Source: a virus | Direction: 5' to 3' (one strand) | Virus record (IMG/VR): IMGVR_UViG_3300007770_000005 | Span: 1 to 64,000 of that record | Length of the DNA stretch: 64,000 bases | Part shown: piece after piece, positions 9,301 to 16,800 of the stretch | Layout of the letters: every line of letters starts with the position of its first letter | How positions within the stretch are numbered: the first letter of the stretch is position 1 | Made by a program: the position numbers and the translations under genes | The notes under the pieces: model-generated | The model's input: the letters and a program-made list of their open reading frames with translations, nothing else | Database searches by the model: none | Told to the model about the DNA's origin: nothing

Positions 9301-11788
9301 CCCCGTCAATATCAGTGAATACAATGCAAGCCGCAGCCTGCCCTGTAACCGCGCCTGTACCGTCCTCCGCGCTTGTCATCCAAGAGCGTGCTTCAGCGGA
9401 CACGTTGTTTTCCGCAATCATGGCTGGGGGAAAGGTCCCTTCCACCTTCGCCACCACCATCCGATCACTGGCCGACGCCAAGAAGGGAGTGTATGCCGCA
9501 GTCTGGCCCGCCCCGAGCACTCGCCAGCACCCGTTGTTAGATGCGTTGGAGCACCCGGTCACCACCAAAAATACCTCGGTACTTATTCCCGAACGGTCTT
9601 GCCCGTTATTGGTCAGCAACCCAAAGAGGGTGTTCTTGCCGTGGTAGAGAGGATGGGTGAGGAGGGCGGGGTCGTTACGGAAAGCCCCCGCAGTGTTCTT
9701 GGAGTACCAGTCTCCAGCGAGATCGAAATCCAGTCCGGTAAAGACGATTTCATCGTAGCCTCCGACAGAGGTGCCTGGGGACAAGTCAGCCGTCGTTACC
9801 TGAAGCTCCAGGTCAAGGAGTCCCCCCAAGAAAATAAAAGGGTACTGGAAATCAGTGATGGACAGAGGGTACTGCGGCCCAGGCTTCAGTGTGGCACTCT
9901 CCCCCGGAGTAGGGGTGGCCGTCGCCTGCTGGTCCAGGTACTGCACCGTCACAGGGGCCTGCAACCCTTCCTTGCCCCTCATTGAAGGCGGTCGGCCCTG
10001 AAGCAACGCCATCTCCCTGGGGTTCACGAACCGCACAGCCCGTTCTGTTCCTGCACGCATCGAACCCCGCGCACCACTGGTGCCGTCGTTGCCTCCGATA
10101 AACAAGAAGATGGAGTCGCCGTTGCTGATGCCAGCGGCATCGGTTTGTTGCCCAGAAGCCGAGAAATCAGCGGCAACGTCCCACGCATGAGAGCTTGCCC
10201 AAGAGGTAACGGGGGCAGCGCCGCCCTGGTCCGCAAGGAGAAGCGTCACGTCTGCCTGCATAACTGCTGCGTCCGAGAAGCCGGTCCTGATACCATCAGG
10301 CCCGTCCAGAGCAACGGTCTGTGCTGGAACCGTGGAGGAGCCATCGTTCCAAAGGGTGTCCACCTCAACGACCACGGTGCCTTCGTCATCATTGACTGCA
10401 CCCTGCTTCCAGGTCGAATGAAGCTCACCCTGAAGCAGCTTGCTCAAGTTGTGGGCGAGAAGCTGGTCGTAGTCCCATTCCGAAGGGGTAACGCCTCGGC
10501 GCATGTCCAGGATGTCGGCATTGATGATCTGATCCGAGAAAAGACCATCGGGGCGGGAGTTGAAGAAGGTAAGAGGAGTGCCAGCCAGATGAACGGTGTC
10601 CTGCGTTCCCCAGCGACCCCGGCCTTGGTCAGTCGTTCCCGAAGACCCGTTGTTGATTGTCATGGTGCCGGTTGCTACATCCATCGTCGTGACATGGACG
10701 ATTTCATCGCCAAGTTTCACGAAGACATGGTCCCAGGAGAGGTCGGAGTTGTCCCACCCCGAACCGGCCAGCCCTGTAAGAGCCACTGATCCAGTAACCC
10801 CAGCGGCGAGGCTGTCTGTAAGGGAGACCTGGGTAAAGGTCTTCTCTGCTTCAGCAGCCTCCGTCAGCGAAACCGAGAAGGGGTTCCGGTTGAGAGCACC
10901 GTTCTGGTTTGCGGCAGTAGACCCATTGAGGGCAGCCACGAAGTTATCGCTGTTCCTGCGGAATACCGAACAGATGGGGATGGCATAGCTGTACCCATCT
11001 ACTGTTTTGAGGTCATTGGTCGGGTCGCCGTTCCCTGCACGCCACAGTCCAGGATCCCCAAGCGCATCACGCATGTTGGTCCAACCCAGCCCCGTCACGG
11101 GAGTGGTTGCTGCGCCCTGCGCGAGCACGTTGGTGTCATCAAGACCGTCAGGCCAAGTAGCAAGATCAATGCTTTGTCCTGCACCGTCACCGCTACCGAA
11201 AACCCTGATTCGGTACTGAACCTGGAGCCTTTCAGTAGTCTCGAACCCAATCGTCGGATCTTCGATGTCATCGGGTTCGTTGGTTCCACCGAACATGGTG
11301 TTCCCGTACTTCCAGATGAAGGCTGCGCTGGGCTTGTTCTCTGTCGAGGGGTTGGGGGCCACCTGGGCCAACCACACCTCAAGAAAAACGAAGTCGATGC
11401 GGGTATCGGAGGCCGGGGGCGGCCACAAGTTGAGCTTGTTGCTGGGGTGAGCATCCGTATTGGAAGTCCCGGTAACGGGGATGACCCATCCGTTCACGTT
11501 CGCCCAGAGGATCGGGGACGTTTCGCTGGGTGCTTCGTTGCCAAACAACAGCCAGTTCGACCAATCAGGGTCAGTGACGTAGTCAGCAGACGCCCTCACA
11601 GGGTCCAAAAGCCACCCGGAGTGCATCTTTGCCCGGTTCTCGGTGGCGGCTCTTTCCCAGTCCACCTGGGCCATCAAGTTGAGTTCTGAATCAAGGGGCG
11701 GCTTGCTCGCCTGCCACACAACCACCTGAAACTGACGATTAGACGCCGAGAGCGTGCGGCTTACGCCATTTCCGAAGTCCTGTGCCAT
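6311..11788 (-). CDS. Large virion structural protein (fibre/baseplate type), paralogous head
   Basis: An 1,825-residue protein. The first ~450 residues are clearly paralogous to the start of the 19796-23185 product. Shared landmarks are SR.L near the N terminus, KP.LD.ELNL at about 29-38, SGWL..PV, DFVFLEVW, DPTIG.ET, QYRIR, NVLAQG, DPGLW.AG, TVDGY.YAIPI and VFRRN. The KPxLDxELN pattern recalls heads of phage or contractile-injection proteins (..GR..LDADWNE..). The remainder is beta-rich, with many Gly, Asn, Thr and Ser and no transmembrane segment, as expected of a fibre or decoration protein. GGAG precedes the ATG at 11786-11788. It is the last gene of the minus-strand structural run and stops 4 bp from the WGR gene. 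Receptor binding is plausible but unproven. Confidence 0.75.
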   Translation of the reverse strand: MAQDFGNGVSRTLSASNRQFQVVVWQASKPPLDSELNLMAQVDWERAATENRAKMHSGWLLDPVRASADYVTDPDWSNWLLFGNEAPSETSPILWANVNGWVIPVTGTSNTDAHPSNKLNLWPPPASDTRIDFVFLEVWLAQVAPNPSTENKPSAAFIWKYGNTMFGGTNEPDDIEDPTIGFETTERLQVQYRIRVFGSGDGAGQSIDLATWPDGLDDTNVLAQGAATTPVTGLGWTNMRDALGDPGLWRAGNGDPTNDLKTVDGYSYAIPICSVFRRNSDNFVAALNGSTAANQNGALNRNPFSVSLTEAAEAEKTFTQVSLTDSLAAGVTGSVALTGLAGSGWDNSDLSWDHVFVKLGDEIVHVTTMDVATGTMTINNGSSGTTDQGRGRWGTQDTVHLAGTPLTFFNSRPDGLFSDQIINADILDMRRGVTPSEWDYDQLLAHNLSKLLQGELHSTWKQGAVNDDEGTVVVEVDTLWNDGSSTVPAQTVALDGPDGIRTGFSDAAVMQADVTLLLADQGGAAPVTSWASSHAWDVAADFSASGQQTDAAGISNGDSIFLFIGGNDGTSGARGSMRAGTERAVRFVNPREMALLQGRPPSMRGKEGLQAPVTVQYLDQQATATPTPGESATLKPGPQYPLSITDFQYPFIFLGGLLDLELQVTTADLSPGTSVGGYDEIVFTGLDFDLAGDWYSKNTAGAFRNDPALLTHPLYHGKNTLFGLLTNNGQDRSGISTEVFLVVTGCSNASNNGCWRVLGAGQTAAYTPFLASASDRMVVAKVEGTFPPAMIAENNVSAEARSWMTSAEDGTGAVTGQAAACIVFTDIDGDFAGQANPWNSSNLGANPIAQPISGDFLVSLTLSYSPGRGGTARVANEGIDAFAVIQPGSSLLRQAPTSIDPVFYSEAGVVSVAESYYPTELLQTWNRLDSKGMSAPYAESYGGGRIHLSQESRESELFVDPGSKTVLFRPFQHKGMTLPLYDLSASTALYPATYALGPGAGSSIDGAGLFQGSRTWGYSLPPQYMPRFGRQDIPFYQDTSGAGTGSFLEGVNHLFHDNTSDSSQVFNVIGGTDNGGVAGVGFMYCQTGDPATTGLEYGQYGAISGGAGTCYQGRCREDVNVISTDTPRGLRGVELPPYLGIARVYGVYDMRDWDGIGAWEADRVTPVTGHIPNLLRTGADKQTLYINRSGGEDVTGDSGSHTYMIPEDVIDIRRSAHYTDGEDWDDFDFLVQFTCFGFGTGFIDDNNYVAVRIHNGEGNDPTALGNLTDCEMVIPAAAPNDTQTYIAYRRSVYQGDPYMTKGLSVRSPGLTDYSTRYGQVSVANAYEIHAAIQQYDNAHGYTQIPEKPNPRSLEILAACDFYTTLGTGKIGGSVFPGTITDVGYLNDSGGRIPASATAPQYQVAARAFTEGQPSWANQGGVGYSVVTNSLLSTADGNETITIRRGEVAVTYEWGSAVLTVGADATASALALYTLMISGSQNQRLIRGLRVMPTYTGDNKVWLTSLDGGSAGQDIVVELNTDRTAGGSQHAVLGGRIDKWLPSPGILGWRGGIGGFGSVPNNLTNLNRLTLWAPDIPMNGAASIGSPTPVNVAGMTERLPLGILVQDSDFVGEDPLRVGMPFDSKATVSDFAPTVTSPLGQEGEYRRLLGEAGASIGMVDGAVEQYLAYSYDAPAGVRQFRLYRGGGSLYNLDKLPGGPVEWSFGGWSTEDAPVLKGAALVGRAFLVRNYKETAFSTNETTSYGDEVQMVVATTAIYGRGPLEEGTDYLLAGQISPTGYGKGYSAADRYRLEGYPMVSGHTKGAEDANIELAPYPNIDPASDDPCP

Positions 11789-11847
11789 GTTCGTACATTC
11801 TCCGATGAAAGCAAGGTGGGGTCACGCCCTACCCTACCCCCGCGAAC

Positions 11848-11854
11848 GATATAG
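11848..11854 (-). promoter_or_regulatory. Possible minus-strand promoter element (CTATATC)
   Basis: The gap 11789-11869 ahead of the 1,825-residue gene holds CTATATC on the minus strand, about 60 nt before the start codon. A similar pyrimidine-CTAT word occurs in the other sizeable leaders of minus-strand genes. The evidence is weak and based on alignment by eye. Confidence 0.25.
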
Positions 11855-11869
11855 AAAGGCGACCGGGCA

Positions 11870-12043
11870 TCACTGATTAGATAGCGCCCGAAGTTTTACC
11901 TTGGCCTTGGCCTTGGCTTTTTCTGAAGCAGAGGGGTTGCGAAGGATGGCGCTGAAGTATTTTTGCCTTCCCGCCGCCCACTTGGATGACTGCTCCCGGT
12001 TCAAATCCTTGGCCCTGATGATATGGCGAGGTTCGTCACTCAT
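11870..12043 (-). CDS. Small basic hypothetical protein
   Basis: A 57-residue frame from ATG at 12041-12043 to TGA at 11870-11872. The product is charged (MSDEPRHIIRAKDLNREQ at the start) and ends in a Lys/Ala run (EKAKAKAKVK at about 42-51). It begins 3 bp after the stop of the upstream gene, which suggests translational coupling; the ribosome binding site is weak. It fills most of an otherwise empty gap between two structural genes in the same direction, and its codon use looks like its neighbours. The function is unknown; it may be a nucleic-acid-binding or minor virion protein. Confidence 0.6.
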   Translation of the reverse strand: MSDEPRHIIRAKDLNREQSSKWAAGRQKYFSAILRNPSASEKAKAKAKVKLRALSNQ

Positions 12044-12046
12044 GGC

Positions 12047-12838
12047 TTACCCGCTTACCCAGGAATCCACGAAGAGGACGCAGAACCCTAAAAGGACATA
12101 CTCATTTCTGGGGTGGTTGTTGAGAAAGCACACCCGAAGGTTTGCTCCCAGGTTTACAAGATCCGTAGGCTCCAAGTATCCGGCCTGATACCAAGTAGCC
12201 CCGTCATCGTTACTCAAATAGGCATCCACCAAGGCTTCAGCAGGAGTAACGTGTCGAAGAAACCGATAACCGGGCTGATTCCCAAGGTTGACGGTGGAGG
12301 ATCCGTAGCCTCGGGCTACATCCTCCTGTCGCGCAACTTCAGCTACCGCGTACCACACCATTCCCTCATCAGTTCCTGCGGGGTCGGTTGTCACGGCTGA
12401 AATGTCGATGGTGTCTGTGACGAGAAGCCCCTTACGGCCTCCAGCAGCACTGTTCCTCTTGAGGAGGGTCACACACCCAGGTGCGTTCCCGCTGGGCGCT
12501 CCTACGCCTCTCCCCACCATGCAACGAGGGCCTGATGCCCCAGCCACAGCCGGAACGGGAGCGCCTGGAGCCAAGTCCAAGGCTACGATGTCAGCCGCTT
12601 CAATCAAGAAGTTGTAGTGGATGAACTCATACATCGGATACCGAACCAGCAACTCTTGTGCAGAAAGCCCAGAAAGACCGGCCCCTTGCGGGAGGATCTG
12701 GGAGCTTTCAGTGATGCTGACGGCGGCACCGTCTGGAATAGGAAACGGATAATGGCCGCTCATGTTCGTGTACTCCCCTTGGGGAGTAGCACTCGCTCTC
12801 ACGATCCGATTGGTCGCCAAATCTACAATAGCCCTCAT
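12047..12838 (-). CDS. Hypothetical virion-associated protein
   Basis: A 263-residue protein. Its N terminus, RAIVDLATNRIVRASATPQG, resembles the start of small phage tail or fibre-assembly proteins. A middle part is rich in Pro, Gly and Ala (LAPGAPVPAVAGASGPRC), and the C-terminal half is beta-rich with a hydrophobic end (YVLLGFCVLFVDSW). No catalytic motif or signal peptide is seen. It overlaps the stop of the methyltransferase gene by 4 bp and is followed 3 bp later by the 57-residue gene, so it is part of one operon of fibre-block genes. A role in the virion is inferred only from this context. Confidence 0.65.
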   Translation of the reverse strand: MRAIVDLATNRIVRASATPQGEYTNMSGHYPFPIPDGAAVSITESSQILPQGAGLSGLSAQELLVRYPMYEFIHYNFLIEAADIVALDLAPGAPVPAVAGASGPRCMVGRGVGAPSGNAPGCVTLLKRNSAAGGRKGLLVTDTIDISAVTTDPAGTDEGMVWYAVAEVARQEDVARGYGSSTVNLGNQPGYRFLRHVTPAEALVDAYLSNDDGATWYQAGYLEPTDLVNLGANLRVCFLNNHPRNEYVLLGFCVLFVDSWVSG

Positions 12839-13803
12839 TGGTTACCCTTCTTGATGAAGACCTTGGGCGACAACTCTTTCGTGCGGAGAGGAGCCTTCAA
12901 GTCGGTTGCAATAGTCTTGGTTGCGACAGCGGTTACCACCCCTTTCGAGTTGAAGGTAAGCCCCTCTACCGTTGTGGGGACAGCTTGTTCCTCCTTGGCC
13001 GCCTTGCGGATCTTGTCGGTCGCCGCCTTACGGTTGTACTTTCCGTTGTTGATGTAGGTGAGGTGGCCGTAAAGCTCGGGCAACGGGATGTTCTGTGCAT
13101 GGCCGTCTGCTGTGTAAAGCAAGACGTCCATCTTGGCCTCGTCTGCCGCGCTCGGGTTCTTCAACTGATCCGGGGTGATGAAAGCCCTGGCACCAGAACC
13201 CGCCAACCCTCTGTAAGAGGCTGTGAGATTCGTATAGTTGCTCGCAAGGCGTCCAAGATGCTGGGGAAGCAACGCATCAATGCGGTTTTTGTTGCCCACA
13301 ATGCAGAACCCAAAAGGGCACTTGAGAAAGACGAGTTCCATCAAGAGCTTGTCTTCTCTCTCGTCGCTATCCCATAGAGCATGGCGGCACGAAACCACAA
13401 AGTCCCAGTTTTCCTCGGTTCCCTTGAGGAACTCCCAGGTGTTGCCGACCTGAAACACGGGGGAGTTGTTGAACCCCATGCCCCCGGCAAGTGCTTGGGC
13501 GCTCTGCACCTGGGGAATGGCAATGTCGATGCCGCAGTAGGTGATGTCTGGACGAACAGCCGCGATTCGCGAGGCCAGCAACCCTGACCCGCACCCAAGC
13601 TCCAAAACCCTGGTAGCTCCCGCAGGAATCTGGGCGGCGATCTCATCGAAGACCGTCGTGATTTCCCCTTCGGACCACCACCCTGAATCAGTTTTCGGCA
13701 TCCAACCGTTGCGGACCATGTAGTTGGCAGGCTCTTTGAGGGCAGCCGAGGAAGACGCCGCAAGGGCGTCCACGATTCTTACGCGGCGTGAAAGTTCAGA
13801 CAT
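12835..13803 (-). CDS. SAM-dependent class I methyltransferase
   Basis: A 322-residue protein with a Rossmann-type methyltransferase domain. Motif I is VLELGCGSG at about 66-74, and the acidic motif II is CGIDIA at about 90-95 after a typical strand-helix spacing. The segment WDFVVSCRHALWD at about 134-146 is in the position of motif IV, but with no DPPY/NPPY, so a nucleic-acid amino-methyltransferase is not indicated. The C-terminal ~60 residues are basic and probably a separate tail. ATG has AGAGG upstream. The gene sits between a giant beta-helix protein and other virion genes, overlapping its neighbour by 4 bp. The substrate may be a virion protein, a glycan or a small molecule; the sequence does not say which. 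Confidence 0.82.
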   Translation of the reverse strand: MSELSRRVRIVDALAASSSAALKEPANYMVRNGWMPKTDSGWWSEGEITTVFDEIAAQIPAGATRVLELGCGSGLLASRIAAVRPDITYCGIDIAIPQVQSAQALAGGMGFNNSPVFQVGNTWEFLKGTEENWDFVVSCRHALWDSDEREDKLLMELVFLKCPFGFCIVGNKNRIDALLPQHLGRLASNYTNLTASYRGLAGSGARAFITPDQLKNPSAADEAKMDVLLYTADGHAQNIPLPELYGHLTYINNGKYNRKAATDKIRKAAKEEQAVPTTVEGLTFNSKGVVTAVATKTIATDLKAPLRTKELSPKVFIKKGNQ

Positions 13804-13821
13804 GGGAAACCTCTACTTGCA

Positions 13822-16800
13822 TCATCCGTTCACGTTACCGATGTTCTTGTTGGTGGCATGGCTCCAAGTCAAACCACCATCGAAGTTGTCAGTGGAGGCT
13901 GCCATGTCGGTATTGAGGTTGCTGTTGATGACAGACGCCGTGAAGTTGGTGTTGAACATGTCTGTCACAACCGCACGGGTTGCCTGATAGTTGACGCAGG
14001 AGTTCCCTGTGATGTTCCAGAACTTGAGTTCCCCTGGCTCCAGAGAAGAAGCAAGCACCAAGCCGTTCCGACCTGCATCCTTGCTCTGGTTGCGAAGACT
14101 ATTATCAGCGATGGTAAACACGTTCATCGCAGTGGGGCCGAACATCCCCTCAATGACAAGATCCCCGACGGCACTGATGTCACCACTTCCCGTAGTGGCC
14201 GTATTCCCAGCCGTGCTCTCGATACTGTTGCCGATGAACTGAAACTCTCGTACCGCCGTAGTAGCAAGGCCGGGGCCGACAGCGATGCCCCACTGACCAT
14301 GACCTCGAACACGGTTATTGTTGAAGCCCCACTGAGTCACCTGACCAAGACACACCGCATAAATGCCGACTGTTCCTTGGGCGGTGTCAGGCAGCGGGTT
14401 GAGGAAAAGGATCTGGTTACGGCTCACGTCCCAGAAGTTGCATAGGAAGTTGTCACCACCCCCTCCTGTAACCAAGTCCACCCCCGTGAAATCATTAGTG
14501 GGTTCGTGGGTGATCTGGTTGTCACAGACGGAGAAGTTCCTGAAAATCTGATTCCCGGCCTCCCAGGCAATACCCTTCACCCCTCGATACTGTACGTTGT
14601 GAATGGCGTTTCCATCCACCTTCAACCCCACCCAGTCCACCATGTAGTCCTGAAGAAAGCCTCGGTTCCCCAACCGGATGCCATGCTCGGTGTCGATGAT
14701 GGAGTTCGTGCAGACGCTTACATTGGTGAAGTAAGCACCCCCGCTGCTGTTGTCGTGCTGGATATGGACGCCGCCAATGCTTTGGTTTTCAACGGTGTTT
14801 CCTTGGATAAGGTTCCCGTCTACCTTGCAGCCTTCCAACACGTTGAGGGCGTCTGCAACGAAGTTGATCTGACCGTTATCGCTGATACTCACCTTCACAG
14901 TAGCATTGGTGCTGATGTTGTTGTCGCAGAGCGATGCGTTGTACATCGCTCCATACGCATCAACGCGGATTCCTTCATAGGTGTTCTGTCTGACGCTGTT
15001 GCCGTCAATGTTGACCAGCGTGCTGGTATCCGGTGTGAGCAGCCGGATACCGTAACCGAGAGACTGACCCTCCACCTTGTTGATCTGATTCCCCACAACA
15101 CTGATCTGCGAGATTTGGGACCATGCGTCCAAGTTCAACACAATCCCAGGCGCGTCGAAGTCGTTACCTCCAACCTGAACCAAGTTGTTGGCGACCCGGA
15201 CATTCTTGAGAAGGTCCAGTGTCCCGCTTGACCCGCTGATCTTGAGTCCACTACAGCTACCGGACCCTCTCGTCCCGCACCGGAGAATGGTGTTTTCAGA
15301 GATGTTCCACCCCTGGTCCTTTCCGGCAGTGCCGCCCTCGGACCCAACCCACAACTCGATACCGGCCTGCCCAGCACCCGTGATGGTGTTGCCTGTCATG
15401 TTCAGGTTCTTCCAGGAGTTGCCCTGGGTATGCTTGAGGTAAATCCCAACAGGGAAGTATTGGGCTGCGGCATCCCCCTCACCCAGTTCCGTTAGGGTGT
15501 TGTCGGAAATCGTTACGCCGTTCCCTCCAATATCCAAGTAAATCCCGTGACACCCCCTCACCAACTCGTTCCCACGAATGTTGTTGTTAGAGATAGAAGC
15601 CCCTTGAAGGCTCGTCAGGTACTGGCCGCCGCTGGTCGTGCCGATAATCGTGATTGCCAGGAAGGGGTTGACGTTGAACAAGCTGCCTGGGTTGACGTCC
15701 CCGACACTGCTGATGATGTTGCCGTCCACTTTGAGGTTCTTCACAACCTGGACGTTCCCGGTCACACCGTTAGTGAAGTTGCAGTAGATGGCGTGTACGT
15801 CATTGATGGGGCGAATCTCGTTGTTCGAGATTGAAACCCCATCGACATCACCCGCGACACCGTTGAAGTCCACGTCAAAGCTGATTTCGCCGTTCTGGCA
15901 GTCGTTGTTTTCAATGACAATGTCTTCGATGTCGATGCCGCCGCTCGCAGCCGCCTTATGCTCAATCTCAATCTCAATCGCGTGGCCGTTGTCGTCGGTG
16001 ACGTTGTAGGTCGAGATGAGGCGGTTCCGACAGATCGACCAGTTAGAGATCGGGTTTGTGTTGGTTTCGTGCCGAAGGCTGAAGGTTCCACCGTCACCCA
16101 CGCCGCCCCCGCCAGGGGAAGCCGACCTGCCTCCGAAAGCAGTGTTGTCCTCGATGGTGAGCCTATCGACTGCCACCCCTCGCGTCGTGGCTTGGATCGG
16201 CCAGAAGCCTGACGGAATATACGGGAGGTTCCCGCCTCGAAACATCCAAAGGCGGTTGTTTACGATAGAAATGTCTTGGGCGTCGAGAGCGATCCAAGTA
16301 GCTGGGGTAGCGCCGAGGTTTTGCTGGGTCCAGTAGATGCCCCAAGTGTTCGTCGCAATATCGTTGCCCGCGATAGCGATGTTCTGCATTTTGCTTTCGG
16401 GGTACGTCAGGAGGATGCCGGTGTGCAGCCACAACGGTTGTGAGAGGTCTCCGTTGTCCCCACCGATTCGGTTGTCCTTGATCTGCACGCCTGTCAGAAT
16501 GGGTCGATCCGACCCGGCAACAGCCGCCTGAAGATGGACCCCCACGCCTCCCTGGTTTGCCAGGACACCCGTAACTTCCGGGATGATGTTGTTGCAGATC
16601 GACACTTCTCGCATGGTTGTGTCACCCGTGGGGTGCATCCAAATCCCGTGGTTGTAAGCCTTGTCGAGAATGTTCCCGTCAATCTTGACGCCTCGAACAT
16701 TTGCTTCTTCAGCCACTGCCACGCAGATTCCTGCCGTATCGGCAACCCCAGTAGTTTCTGCCATGCGGTTTACGGTGTTCCCGCTGATGCTCAAAAGCTG

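Noticed and set aside
10880-10887. GGGGTTCC inside the 1,825-residue gene (also 48591-48598 and minus strand 53028-53019)
   Set aside because: No CGTA after 16 bases and the sites are within coding sequence, so they are not counted as promoter copies.
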